This document shows positions 1-10,419 of a DNA stretch of 64,000 nt, in pieces. A program made the position numbers and the translations under genes. Origin of the DNA: Membranipora membranacea (taxonomy: Eukaryota > Bryozoa > Gymnolaemata > Cheilostomatida > Membraniporidae); contig OU612066.1 in assembly GCA_914767715.1 (NCBI GenBank), positions 34,010,283 to 34,074,282 of the forward strand, read 5' to 3'. Numbering within the stretch: position 1 is the first letter of the stretch; every line of letters starts with the position of its first letter. The notes under the pieces are model-generated. The model did no database searches. It worked only from the letters and a program-made list of their open reading frames with translations, and was not told where the DNA came from.

Positions 1-218
1 CAGAGTAATCCCCCACCATTGTTACAGAGCCTATCCCTTCTTATCATCGTATATCCTGGTACCTCATATAGGCAGCTGTCATCATTTTCATTCAAAAATG
101 TTTCAGCCAAACACAGTATACTAAATTTGTGATCACTAAGAATTAAACGAACCTCTTCCAGTTTGCTTGCCAATCCACGGATATTAAGATATGCGCTATG
201 AAAATTCATTGCCATCAT
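1..218 (-). CDS. LINE ORF2 N-terminus (endonuclease), partial
   Basis: ORF2 starts at 218 with ATG inside the overlapping ATGA and runs leftwards out of the window. The visible part corresponds to the beginning of an AP-type endonuclease, with the LNIRGL and LCLAETFL motifs, and is colinear with 43280-43497 of copy 2. Nothing can be said about integrity beyond the edge. Confidence 0.8.
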   Translation of the reverse strand, partial: MMAMNFHSAYLNIRGLASKLEEVRLILSDHKFSILCLAETFLNENDDSCLYEVPGYTMIRRDRLCNNGGGLL

Positions 219-1795
219 AGAAGTTTTTCAAAATGGCATTTAAGTTTAAGTGAGTCTAAAATCATACCTTGACTGAGGACCTTGTTGTATTGGTCCTGAG
301 TGTCAAACTTTACTTTAAAGATGCGCATTTTCTTTTCCCCTTTGTAAATCCTTATAGCTGAAGAGTTGGGGAAATTCTGTGATATCTCTTTTATTACAAG
401 TTCATCATCAGCATCGATAGGAATGCCTCTCAGCATACCAGTGTTGACTTTTGCTGATTCTGGATTGATTGTCTTTCTTACTTGCGAATTTTCAAATAGT
501 AATGTATTCCAAGTGTTTATCAACTTGGTCACTGTCTTTTCATCGCGAAGGTGCAGCATAATTTTTGGAGATTCTGTCTTGAAATTGTAGGTCGTTATGT
601 TTTCTATGATTGTTGGGCCGAATTCACGGTTAATCTCACGTCTGATGTTGTCTTGATTATAGTTTTGGTAGGTTTTTGATGACTTGTTGATACTTATTAC
701 AATGCAGGGCTTGGGGTTGAAGTTGTTTGGACGAGCTGTTTTTGTAATAGATGGCATGTGATCTGGTGTGTTGGATGTAGTTGCCGGTGAACTTGGTGTT
801 GGTGTGTTTTGATGTGTTGTTGAAGAAGGAATATTTCTGTGGAGTTGTCTACTGCTGCTTGCAACTGATGACCATTGTTGTGTGGTGTTAAGAGTTTGAG
901 TTGGAAGATATGTTTGTTGTACGGTATTTTTGGAATTTGATGGACATTCCTTTGTACTAGGGCTCTCAGAAAAAGCACTAGTAATTTTATCCAATTTAAC
1001 CTGCATGCTGTCCATCTTCTCCTGCATGCTGTCCATCTTCTCCATCATAATAGAAAGCACGCCATGAAGAGTTCTGCATGACGCACATCCGGGACTCTCC
1101 CCACAATCTCTGTCCCTGGAATGACTGGGAGCGCTGTCGACGAATGGAGCAGAAGTCTCCATTGTCTCAGACAGGGAACACTGAGAAGACTCTGGCAGTG
1201 AGACTGTAGATCCCCCTAGAGCACCTTGTGTGCTTTGTTGTTGAGTTGTGCTGCTGTTGGCATTGGTTTGTTTACTTTTCAGTGATTCCATTGCATTTGA
1301 GCATGAGGAACGGACTTTCTCGTTTAAATTGGCAATTGTTTCTGGCTGTAATTCACCTACCAGCTTAGAGTAGTGACTTATAAACACATCCACATCTTTG
1401 ATAGCATTCACCAGTATTCTAGAGGTGGTATGGTAAAAGTTTGCAGTATAAAGGCGTCTATCCGATTTCTTCTTGTTTTTAACGGTGAATATGGTGGCTG
1501 TTGTGTTTTTGTCCTTATCTTTATTCATTTTCCTAGTTACATAAAGATATTGTTCGTGAATTGATGTTTGAAATATAGATCTGACAAGCTCAAAAACAGC
1601 TGTGCTGCAGTCAACGACAATTTGGATGTTTCCCGGATTACCTTTTATGGTGATAGACTCATCAGTGGTAGTAGAGTCGATTTTCTTTTGTAATGCCTTC
1701 AACTTGTTGAGCGAATAGGTGAAGATATTATCCTCAGCATCATCCTCATCAGGATCATTACTGGAAATGAGTTTTCTCTTCTTGCCTTTGTTCAT
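215..1795 (-). CDS. LINE ORF1 protein (copy 1)
   Basis: A 526-residue uninterrupted frame. The N-terminus is basic (MNKGKKRK). A Ser/Thr/Gln-rich middle follows, then a Cys-containing stretch near residue 235 and a short coiled coil with a duplicated EKMDSMQ heptad (about 253-266). The C-terminal 180 residues look like the RRM-like RNA-binding region of LINE ORF1 proteins. Its expected role is binding the element RNA as a chaperone. It differs from the second copy at only three positions I could spot (H/Q, G/E, P/H), so both are young. The stop codon overlaps the ORF2 start as ATGA, suggesting coupled reinitiation. Confidence 0.85.
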   Translation of the reverse strand: MNKGKKRKLISSNDPDEDDAEDNIFTYSLNKLKALQKKIDSTTTDESITIKGNPGNIQIVVDCSTAVFELVRSIFQTSIHEQYLYVTRKMNKDKDKNTTATIFTVKNKKKSDRRLYTANFYHTTSRILVNAIKDVDVFISHYSKLVGELQPETIANLNEKVRSSCSNAMESLKSKQTNANSSTTQQQSTQGALGGSTVSLPESSQCSLSETMETSAPFVDSAPSHSRDRDCGESPGCASCRTLHGVLSIMMEKMDSMQEKMDSMQVKLDKITSAFSESPSTKECPSNSKNTVQQTYLPTQTLNTTQQWSSVASSSRQLHRNIPSSTTHQNTPTPSSPATTSNTPDHMPSITKTARPNNFNPKPCIVISINKSSKTYQNYNQDNIRREINREFGPTIIENITTYNFKTESPKIMLHLRDEKTVTKLINTWNTLLFENSQVRKTINPESAKVNTGMLRGIPIDADDELVIKEISQNFPNSSAIRIYKGEKKMRIFKVKFDTQDQYNKVLSQGMILDSLKLKCHFEKLL

Positions 1796-1879
1796 TTTGG
1801 GTGAAAATTACCCAGATTTATTGTCAATTTTTCTGGACTTCAGATTTTTTCAGCCTTGCGCTTCAAGAATTCAACAATC

Positions 1880-3103
1880 AATTATCAAGGTAATTATGTA
1901 ATTATGCCTGTTATTGGCTAACCTCCCTGCTTGTGGCACTCAAGCTGACAGATTAAAATTTATTACTTTAAACTGTGTTGCCACTAGTCTAACATTTGAA
2001 TACTATCTGTACTAGTGCCAACACCTACTAGGGAACTACCATCCAAGAGTGAGAGAGAAATATACCGAAATTGCTTCCTGTACGCCATATAACTGAGATG
2101 GCTGAGAATGATATAGTATAACATAAAGAGCTCCTTTGTAGACAGGTAATGAATATATACCAGGCTTACGATAGTTGATTTACCTTTGCCTTCCTCAGCC
2201 CCCATACCATAACATTCAGAGCTAACTCCATGCTCAGAGCATGTTTGGCCAACAAATAGAAATAGCCGAAAGCCTTTCACTCTCAATAATCACAAAGAGC
2301 GTAGTTTAGACTATGCCAATACTCAGTACTCATACTACTTGCTGTGACACCAAGCTTGAGTTTTTTTTTAACTTCAGTCAGCATATTTTCAGTAGTAAGT
2401 GGTTCTGTGGAAAATATGGCCTCATTCACATATCACTTCTCTCCACTTAGGCATGTAGGACAGTTGATACAAAGTAATTCCTTGCTTATCTTGGGAGCGA
2501 TGTTGTACATTTTTATTAGCAGCAAATTTTTCTGATAACTCTGCTAGCATAGTTTAGCTGATATATTCTATTTATCCAGTTGCTGCCCATATTAACAGAT
2601 TGCACAAAATATAACGTAGGGTATGGTACAACACAGAAGAGTTGAACATAAGTATTTTGTCGAGTCATCATACTCATTACTAAGAGTTTTCTGTGCTTAC
2701 AAAAATTGTGAGCGGACAGAATGGAATGCAAATGGAATGGAATGCTTTCAATTTCCATCATAATAAAACGAAAAGAAAAGATTTGCCCCGGCGGGGATTT
2801 GAACCTGGGCCTCCTGCAATATAGACTTTGATGCTACCTTGCACCGCAATATCTATTCATTCCAGCATGCTTGCCTGGTCATCTAAATACAAACTCATTG
2901 AATACAATTATATAATTTTGAATAGAACTGTAAAGGCTTATACTATAACTATACAATAGCAATAATTAATGTCATTTATTTAGCAGGCAGGGTTAATTAC
3001 ACAATAATGGTTGCTGGTTGGGCAATGATATATAGGTCAATTTCGAACAATTCTAGAATTGTACAGAATTGTCGAAAATTCTAGGGTATGAAACGCAGTG
3101 GAT
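1880..3103. repeat. Repeat S, copy 1
   Basis: A segment of about 1.2 kb present a second time in inverted orientation at 17693-18918. Matching landmarks include the pair 1987-2035/18780-18825 and the AT-rich stretch 2930-3100/17695-17880. The last shared bases are near 3103, where the lectin-unit flank starts. No terminal inverted repeats or convincing coding frame are seen; small open frames in it are not protein-like. It carries a tRNA-like B box (minus strand, about 2795-2805). It may be an old mobile element or simply part of the duplicon. Confidence 0.75.
2786..2870 (-). repeat. tRNA-like sequence (B box) in repeat S
   Basis: Minus-strand GGTTCAAATCC matches the pol III internal B box, followed by a GC-rich acceptor-like end (CCGCCGGGGC). 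T-stem pairing is imperfect and the A box is not convincing, so this is a tRNA-derived remnant and not a working tRNA gene. The inverted copy is at 17930-18018. Confidence 0.4.
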
Positions 3104-4167
3104 CAAACTTATCTGTAGACCTCAGGTCAAGGGTGTTTCTTATACTCGTCAAGTATGTATTGAGGATTTTGGCTTGATTTTATAGATCCTTTGCAATAAT
3201 TCATCCCAGTTTAAGTCTCAATATTTAAAGAATTACTTCTGGCAAATTCCCGCTGCGTAGAATATGAAGTAAAATAAATGGGTGCTGCATTCATCTATGT
3301 ACAAATCTAATGTACATCCTTGCTTATATCACAATTTGAAGTTGTCCCAATGGAGAACAAAACCTAATACAAAAGATCAGGATTTATCTTTGTATGAAGG
3401 GTAAACTCAAGAAAGGAAGCAGAAATGATGTCAAACACGATTCAAATACTCAAGGTCAAAAACGAGTACAGTGATAGAGGTGGGGTTTTTTTTATTCGTT
3501 TCCTGCATCTAGTAAAAATTGAGATTCAGACATGAATGGCCAACTAAAAAAAATAGTGCAACGGTATGGTCATGGAGCTGGGGACTAGTAAGGCGACCAT
3601 CCGATTAATCTAGTTGGGAACTAATGCCCGCCCACGCACTCAGGCAGGCCAGTCCCTCTGACTCTGGAACATAAGGCCCTCACAGAGCAGACACCAACTA
3701 ACGTTAACTGCAGAGGGTCTGCATATACATCAGACAAAAATCTCCCTCCTAACCCCACTCCAGATCGTGTTTTAAAATTATTAACTGTCAGCCTTTATTC
3801 TTGGTTGATGTAATAGAGTCAATATCTTCATAGAAAAAATTAACTTTATAGTCCAGTTCTTGATGGTATGAGCATGAGAAAGACCAACGGAAGACAGGGA
3901 CTATGATTTTAACATATATAGCAAATTCATCACGGGGTGAATCTCAATGTTTAAGATTTTATTTTGTTGAAAAATTTATTTTGCTGAAGAATTTGTTTTG
4001 TCGAAGAATTTATTTTGTTGAAGAATTTATATTGTAAAAAATTGCGGCTGTTTAGAATATAAAGTAAAATAAATGGTGTTACATTCATCATTGTTTAAAA
4101 CTAATTTAAATCATTGCTTATATTTGGATGTGAATATGAAGCCATTTCAAACAGTCAAAGCAGTATA
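3104..4167. repeat. Lectin duplicon 3' flank (unit A)
   Basis: About 1 kb downstream of lectin A, repeated beside every lectin copy (12130-13187, 23871-24487 inverted, 24540-25588, 30520-31589). It starts near the shared ACTTATCTGTAGACCTCAGG. No coding frame is seen. A 17-bp minisatellite lies at its gene end. The high similarity between copies shows that the duplicated unit is much larger than the gene. Confidence 0.8.
3958..4035. repeat. 17-bp minisatellite in lectin A 3' region
   Basis: About five imperfect units of AATTTATTTTGTTGAAG. On the lectin coding strand each good unit contains AATAAA, so the array may supply several alternative polyadenylation signals. Equivalent arrays: 12978-13050, 25380-25450 and 31375-31450. 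Lectin C keeps only about two units (23995-24035). Confidence 0.75.
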
Positions 4168-5268
4168 TTATCTTCTCTCACAGATGAACAGTCTCCTTGC
4201 ATTTACACATTTACAATCACTCCATAATCCACTTGTCTTGGGGCAGACGCATGACTCATTTCCGTTAGTGTTGTCAGGCTCACTAGATCTCCATGAAGGT
4301 GCAACCTCAGGGAACTCCTCAGCATCCAATCTGTTCCAGAACGCTTCTGTGCTATATCCATCCCAAAAGAATGTCTGTTGATCGACATCCTCCTGAGCAC
4401 CGATATATATGAACTCTGAGTTTGAGTCTGAAATGGGAGACAGTTATAGAGATAGTTATATATCTAAATTCATATCGGGCTCACTAAATAAAACAATGCT
4501 GCGATGTTTGACTTCGCAAAAAGAAGCTAGAAAAATGCATCTTTTTTATATATTCATCAAAATCCAGACCAAAAGAATTATAAAAATTGACATAAAAGAA
4601 GAAAGTGAATAGTTGCAAAATTCATGCGTCAAACGACCTACCATGTGTGTTTTCCATGAGGAATTGCTTGAGGTTATCTCTTCTCCACTGAGTTTCAGCA
4701 GTCACCATGAAGCCCAAGTAGGTCTCACTGCAAAGTTCTCTGGCATCCACATAATACTCCCTTTCAGTACTGAGAATGAGACAGGATTTGGTTTCACCAG
4801 ACCCGACGGCGGTGAAGTTTCCTGGGCATACCTCTACAAAAAACATCATCAGAACCTTAAATTACAATATAAAATTAACAGTAATTATATTTATATTGCA
4901 GGCATCTACATCAACTAGGCTATACACTGATAAAACATGGGCGACAGTCATGTGTCTTGATATTCTTACCTATCATCAAGGTGTTTGTATTGTAAAGTCA
5001 GAGGTTGTAGCTTTTCACATGTGATCAATGAACAAACTGATCGCTCAGACCAGCATTTATATAAAAAATAGCGCAATGACCGTGAACAAATATCTAAAGA
5101 ATAGTCGTGTCTTAAAATACCTAACATCATTGAGCGAGTCAACTAATCGATTAATGTAAGAAAGTGGACATTATTTTCAAAGCGGCAATAACCCAATAAA
5201 TGTATAAACCTACCTATAGCTGAGGCTACCTGAACGCCTATAATAAGGAGAAGAGCAGCAGCGAACAT
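4168..5268 (-). CDS. Secreted C-type lectin, copy A (3 exons)
   Basis: Exons on the minus strand: 5214-5268, 4642-4833, 4168-4427 (55, 192 and 260 nt), with GT/AG borders and a product of 168 residues. Residues 1-18 (MFAAALLLIIGVQVASAI) form a signal peptide. The rest is one long-form C-type lectin domain: N-terminal hairpin cysteines (EVCPG, KSCLI), ARELC, a YIGA version of the WIGL motif, EPD in the sugar/calcium loop, WSD in the WND position, and terminal FICE. EPN-like motifs usually go with mannose-type binding; EPD here is inferred to be compatible with calcium. Copy A differs by H for L at the end of exon 2 and by L for E just before WSD. A secreted recognition or mucosal lectin is likely; the ligand is unknown. 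Confidence 0.85.
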
Positions 5269-5355
5269 GTTGTATGATGATGGGATTCTTCTGTGAGAAA
5301 CTACTGATCACTTCAACTGATAGTGCTGAAGTGACAAAGCAAGCTTCATACCACA

Positions 5356-5407
5356 TTTATATAGGTTTGGTCTGATGAAGCAATCGTGTAGCAGAGATGA
5401 AGCAATC
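5356..5407 (-). promoter_or_regulatory. Lectin A core promoter
   Basis: TATATAAA lies at 5356-5363 (minus strand), about 90 bases upstream of the ATG. Just above it a 12-mer reading GATTGCTTCATC on the coding strand occurs twice with a 22-bp period (5396-5407 and 5374-5385). The same arrangement is kept in all five intact copies, which supports a real promoter. The binding factor is unknown; a bZIP-type site is one possibility. Confidence 0.65.
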
Positions 5408-6040
5408 GCACCATGACTTGACATATGCAATTAAACAATTGTTGTTCAGCCAATCATTATTAATGATTATTTAAAACATGACAATTGGGATTTAAATACT
5501 TGATATTATCTCATATTCTGATCATATGGTTGTATACTAATACAAGGAAACAATCTTTATTCTGTTCACAGATCATGATATATATTTCCCACTTGCGTCA
5601 ATCATGATATTTTTACCAGTTTATATTTACATTTCGGAGAAAATGATATAGAATTTCAATTTATATTTTGATGACGCAAAATCTGTGACAAGGGAATGGG
5701 GTGTCAATGATTATTATTGCACTTAAAAACTCTTTAAGGGAACCAAAATGGACACAATAAAATCAAAACGATACAACAACTTTCCTAGACAGAACTTTAA
5801 CCGGATATTTATACCAATGCTCAATCTTAGTCTCAATCTCAGCAACACGTTGCAAGGGGGTTCTTTCTTTTTTCCTTACACTGTTTTGTCGACTTGAAGA
5901 GTTCATTACAGGGATATGGTGACTGTGGTTACCTGTTCTGAGTCTGCTAGCCTTGGATCACCACTTAAAGATCAGAGTATCAAAATCAATATCTAAACTA
6001 TCCGATAGTCGATTGTCAATTGTCAATATAGCTCTGTATA
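5408..6040. repeat. Lectin duplicon 5' flank (unit A)
   Basis: Upstream flank shared with 14420-15170, 21920-22640, 26840-27560 and 32830-33560. No gene is seen. In unit A the flank breaks off at about 6040 and joins directly to the FOXRED2-like exon fragment. The other units continue instead into a further 250-base block (for example 15175-15430). Confidence 0.7.
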
Positions 6041-6102
6041 GCTCTTACAGGCCCCTTGAGCTCAGCCTGAAATAATAGTCAAGATAAGAATCTAATACAC
6101 AC

Positions 6103-6286
6103 TTGTCAAATCCATATGAGAGGTGTAAAAGGAATACATGTTTGGCGTTCCTGAACTCTTTTCTCTTCATCACATAGTTTCTGGGTAGATCTGTGTAGTA
6201 TGTAGTAATGCCTTCATCATCACAGACCATGACATCACACATATATACATTCATCTGATACAAAGAGTCACTGATTGACGAGCGAT
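6103..6286 (-). pseudogene. Orphan copy 1 of FOXRED2-like exon 6
   Basis: A 184-nt segment, the same length as exon 6 of the gene at 56892-62435 (60656-60839). It still has an AG before it (CTTGTAG) and a GT after it (GTGTGT), and its frame is open. The peptide begins DRSSISDSLYQMN, ends HLSYGFDK, and differs from the functional exon at about eight positions. No other exons of the gene are nearby. It is best read as a trapped exon spread by the lectin duplication; whether it is spliced into any transcript is unknown. Confidence 0.8.
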
Positions 6287-6479
6287 CTACAAGCACATAA
6301 AATCCCTGATACAGTCCTGGTAAAACTCTCTGAAATCGACCAAAAAGCTCCATAGACAAAATACAGAAATTACACCAATAATTGTGAACATTGCAGTTCG
6401 AAGCAGTCGAACATCAATGATACTCAATTTTAACATGTTTCCTTCTATTTTGAAGGAACCATTGCGTCAGAAATTCCCT

Positions 6480-7330
6480 GTACCAAGGGTTGGGCAGTAG
6501 GTAGTTATTGCCCATGGCTTTCTATTTAACCCAAGTGATGTGTCTGGTTAATGACCCTGTGACGTAGGAGGGTCCTTATAATATTGCCCATGACTCAAGG
6601 CAGTAATAACAATGGCTATTCATGCATTATAGTGTTGTTACTTAATTCGTTCAAATTTTCATATCTCGCAAACTGAGTGGGATTTCTCCAAATGATATTC
6701 TGTGTCCACTAATTGAAACATTGTCTATCATCTAGAAGTAAACAATTTTGCTAAACTTTATTTTTTGAGTGACCCAATGGAACATTGTTTTGGTATTGCT
6801 CATGAATATACTAGGTAGTTCGGTTGCTTTCACAGCATGGTCTTTGGATTAGCCAATGACATGTTAGTATTTTGTGTTTGTCTATTGATACGCAGTTTTA
6901 TAGTCTGTTTAGGTAATGATGGTATTAGATAGTAAATTCAACACTTTATCTATCGATGAGCGGGCAAATTTCTCAAGTGATTTTTCAAAGGCTAGGTAAA
7001 CAACAATAGTCAACCAGCATGATACGATGCGCTACTTTCAATCCGATAACTGATGATATATTTGGAAGCCTTGTTCAAGCCAAGCAGGTAAGATGTCAAA
7101 ATCTGTCAACATACATAGAAGGATATTATACGCATGATAATAGGCTTCCTTCCGGACCTGTTATATACTCTTATTCTGCATTAGGATAAACACATCGACA
7201 AAGCAGCAGCCAACCTATACTCTTCGTAAGTATTGAAAACAATATTTGATATGGTAGATTGAATTATTTTTTGTCAAGTCAAGAAGTATGACACATTGGT
7301 ATTGTGTTTATGATACAATGGGTGCTGCAC
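6480..7330. other. Non-coding stretch, start of 4 kb block between units A and B
   Basis: After the exon copy the duplicon match ends at about 6470. This stretch shows no gene and no repeat of the lectin unit. The 4 kb block continues to about 10420. Confidence 0.5.
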
Positions 7331-7341
7331 TGCAATCAATC

Positions 7342-7411
7342 CACAGCCAGCCCTTAAACACGTTCGGGATGTGGCGATCGCCATCCCGAACGCTTTTAAG
7401 GGCTGGCTGTG
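7342..7411. mobile_element. 70-bp palindromic MITE with 8-bp target duplication
   Basis: A near-perfect palindrome whose ends are CACAGCCAGCCCTTAAA and its complement, centred on GGCGATCGCC. It is flanked on both sides by the direct repeat AATCAATC (7334-7341 and 7412-7419). An 8-bp duplication and CA-type ends fit a hAT-like non-autonomous element. It has no coding capacity. The superfamily is inferred from duplication length only. Confidence 0.8.
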
Positions 7412-7578
7412 AATCAATCCAGTAAAAATGCAAATTTGACCAGTAAAAGTAGCTATTTATAGTTTTTGATGGGCGGAACAACAAATGACAGTGAAGCGAA
7501 CAACATCCCTGACTCAAGATGACTCAAGATGCTGGTCTTCGATTTATTTTTTATCCATCACTGTGTTTTGTTGTGTAG

Positions 7579-7630
7579 GTATGCCAAACAGATGCATTGT
7601 AGCATGTCATGACAGCAATATGACGCCTAT
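7579..7630 (+). CDS. Possible first exon of a THAP-domain gene
   Basis: Between an AG (TTGTGTAG) and a GT (GTAAAC), an ATG at 7581 opens MPNRCIVACHDSNMTP. THAP zinc-binding domains typically begin M-P-x-x-C-x(2-4)-C, which this matches. It ends in phase 2, compatible with the exon at 7906. The central C..H part of a THAP domain was not found, so the gene may be truncated or an exon was missed. Confidence 0.35.
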
Positions 7631-7905
7631 GTAAACTCTCAACTCTTTGGTGTTAATCACAATTTATAATACTTGTATGATATTTTCCATATTTTCGTCT
7701 AAAATACAATCTATTAATGCTGTGTTTTGAGCACAAAAGCGCTGATTTCTACTAGTGTTGCATTATCATGCAAAAAACAGTCACTTTGATCACATTATAT
7801 GAAATGACATCAGGTGTGCCTATGTACTGTGCGCTTTCGAACAGACAAGACTATATTATGATTGCTATTATCACATTTTCTGAATTCTGGTTCATTTTTG
7901 ATAAG

Positions 7906-8068
7906 ATTGAAGTTAAAAAAAGATGCTATTCCTCGAGCTGGTAAACCCATCGAAACCCTGAGCCAGCAGTGCCTGAGGAAGGCAGCGGTAGTACTAGGGC
8001 CTCAAGACGGACGGTTAGAGATATTCTCTCTCCATATTCAAGTTCCAATGCGCAGGCATCCTTTACAG
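7906..8068 (+). CDS. Possible THAP-domain-end exon
   Basis: An open segment bounded by AG and GTACGA. It begins LKLKKDAIPRAG, which resembles the L-K-x-D-A-V-P box closing THAP domains, and continues as a basic, moderately conserved-looking peptide to RRHPLQ. Phase fits the preceding exon (the two bases AT plus A). It ends in phase 0, which does not match the exon at 9177, so at least one exon between them is missing or the locus is decayed. Confidence 0.35.
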
Positions 8069-8234
8069 GTACGAATCATAATTTATGTGCTATCCATGAT
8101 TGTACTCTTACTTGATATTGCTCCCCTCGATTTGTAAAGAAAATTTGGTAGCGTGAATCAAAATTTCGCTTGTCATGTTTTGACATGGTGTTATCTTAGT
8201 GGTCTTCATCTTGAGCTAACATATCAATTAGTAT

Positions 8235-8929
8235 CACAGAGTAAGGATAAACAGAGGGGTCACTTCAATGATCGTTATAGCGCCTGCGGTTTTTGAGCTA
8301 CTGAGGGAAAATCATCATCTGGCCACCTGCCAATTTTCAATAAATATAATATAAGCTAATAAGGGATTTTCTCATACATACATGCCTACCTTTGTTGGGC
8401 CATCAGTCTTTCTGTATTCATCCCAAAGACTGATTTCCAACTTTTTTGAAATGTCCAGCCGTCAAGCTATACATCATATTGTTGTCATCTTTTGCTAGGA
8501 TACATAGGCTATGATTTATATGGGTTTTTAAAATGAGTTATATCATATAGATTAACAAGCGGCTTTGGTCAGTACACGGACATTTCCTAATTTTGATGAC
8601 CAGCCATCCATCAATTGTCACATGTAAATCTATATGGAAAAACTCATTTTAAAAACCCATATAACTCATAGCCTATGTATCCTAGCAAAAAATGACAACA
8701 ATATGGTGTATAGCTTGAAGGTTGGACATTTCAAAAAAGTCTTTGGGATAAATACAGAATGAATTATGACCTATCAAAGGTAGGTATGTCTGCCTGAAAC
8801 CTCACATGGTAACTTATATAATTATTGAAATTTGCAGGTGGCCAGATTGATGATTTTCCCCCAGTGGATAAATACCGCAGGCACTATAACGATCATTGAA
8901 GTGTCCCCTCTGTTTATCCTTACTCTGTG
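8235..8929. mobile_element. 695-bp foldback element with 7-bp target duplication
   Basis: Two inverted arms of about 300 bases with a short centre. The ends read CACAGAGTAAGGATAAACAG and its complement, and the arms share long stretches on both sides of the centre near 8590. The direct repeat TTAGTAT flanks the element (8228-8234, 8930-8936); the next C could make it 8 bp. There is no coding frame, so it is a non-autonomous DNA transposon. It lies between the putative THAP exons. Confidence 0.8.
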
Positions 8930-9176
8930 TTAGTATCTTTGACACTATTATCCATAATAGTAAATTTTAACTGCCATAAGAAAATAATGCCGTTTTGTTT
9001 GTTTTCGTCTCTATAGGGTGCACCGGGTCTGTATTATAATTCATTCTATGCAGCAACCTGATTGCACAACCACCCGAATGAAGGTCATAATGAATTGAAA
9101 GCAACTATGGAAAATTTCAGCGTCTTTGAAACTGTAATGTATATTTTGATATGATGATAGGAATTTATTATTATAG

Positions 9177-9322
9177 TGGATGGGTGTTCTGAACCAGAAT
9201 CTGACACAGGTGATACAGTCTCTGATATTCTCGCCGATGACCCAGAGTGGTTTCCAGAAGAGATGCAAGACCAGGATATTCAATCTGGGTCAACACCTCA
9301 GCTTCCAGATTTTGCAAAAAAA
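9177..9322 (+). CDS. Acidic exon of an unrecognised gene
   Basis: A 146-nt segment with a good acceptor (ATTATAG) and donor (GTGAGT). It encodes an acidic peptide from DGCSEPESDTGDTVSDILAD to PQLPDFAKK. Codon use and splice sites look genuine. Acidic linkers are common in transposase-derived and THAP proteins, but this one has no diagnostic motif. If joined to an AG at 9794, the frame ends after seven codons. Confidence 0.4.
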
Positions 9323-9744
9323 GTGAGTATTTTTTCATGGATTTGGCAAACTAGAAAATATTACAGCCTAAATTTTGGCTGAGTAAACTGAAGCAGTATT
9401 GCAGAATAGTCCCAGACGATGTTAAGTAATCATCGTCAAAATGTGAATTACTTTACTCAACTCTATTTTAGCAAACTAGGCCACCCATCAGATGAGGCTA
9501 ATGCGATCGTTCCAATATTGAAGCTGTTCGATATATTGAGAGTCTGTAGCTACTGCGTGATTGAAAGTTTACCAAGAATTTAGAAATATTGGTTTTTTCC
9601 ACTCAATGATATGAGATTGTTTGGGTTCGTTATCAGAATGCGTAAAACAACTGACCAACAAGCAACCCAGTCCCTGATTAACTTGCATTCATAACAACAA
9701 TTTTTTTAGGTGTTTGACTTGTTTATCATCTATCATGCAATGGT

Positions 9745-10100
9745 GTGTTTAGCATCACAGCCGTTCTCAGCACACATTGCCTTTATTTCTTCAGACTCCT
9801 GGCAGCAGCTTACTTTGAAGAAACTTTGGCAAACATCCCTGGCACACAGCAACCATTACAGAGACACCAGTCTACAGCTGTGATACGCTGCTCATACAAT
9901 CTCTGTCTTGCCTCCCATCTCGACTGCGCAGCAGCTAACTCTCCAGGTTGCGCTGGCTGTTTGCGACGCCATCCAGGAGAAATATTGCCTTTGTTACGCC
10001 GATCATTATTTGATGGAAGCCTCTATAGCCGCCCCAGAGCATAACCATTGCTCTCACCATCACTTAACCTTGAATCAGCGATGGTTTACCTCCTAGCCAT
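9745..10100 (+). other. Two overlapping open frames, uncertain
   Basis: Frames at 9745-10044 and 9908-10096 overlap in different phases and both look moderately protein-like (Cys/His-rich, ending in HNHCSHHHLTLNQ). A frameshifted old exon is possible; so is chance. No splice structure decides between them. The stretch 10100-10420 after it holds nothing recognisable. Confidence 0.2.
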
Positions 10101-10419
10101 AATCAGCTTATGAATAAGAACTTCCTTGGCATCTTTGCAGTCTATGAACGTTATACAAATGTATTCAAATATATCTGTATTCCAAACAATTTTACACCAT
10201 AGTGCTAAAATAAATAAACAGACTGTTGTTGGGGGCTTTTTTTATTTTGACCGCAATGCAATCTTGCCTGGCAGAATATTTATAATCTTTGGAATAGGTT
10301 AATCACGTTCCATTTCACCTTGTATATTATTTACCAGTGATCCAGAATGGATAACAACTCTTTTCACAAGTAATTAAATTTTCAATTACAACTCAATTTC
10401 AAAATCTTTTGTTTCTTTT

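Larger units (their letters stand above)
1..1837 (-). mobile_element. LINE (non-LTR retrotransposon) copy 1, 5' part
   Basis: This is the 5' portion of a non-LTR retrotransposon read on the minus strand and cut by the window edge. It holds a short leader (1796-1837), all of ORF1 and the first 218 bases of ORF2. It matches the copy at 41661-46150 almost base for base. Both copies begin at the same point, about 40 bases before the ORF1 ATG, so both seem to have the same natural 5' end. The endonuclease/RT arrangement places it broadly in the CR1/L2/jockey group; the clade is not resolved. It lies about 40 bases outside repeat S. Confidence 0.9.

Noticed and set aside
3958-4035. CRISPR-like direct repeats
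   Set aside because: Adjoining 17-bp units without spacers in an animal genome; a minisatellite.
4073-4381. 102-codon plus frame recurring beside every lectin copy
   Set aside because: It is the antisense shadow of lectin exon 3 and is conserved only because the exon is.
6045-6359. 104-codon minus frame as an independent gene (also 11699-12013 and 30082-30396)
   Set aside because: The conserved part is exactly exon 6 of the FOXRED2-like gene with intron-derived ends; the ATG lies in the former intron.
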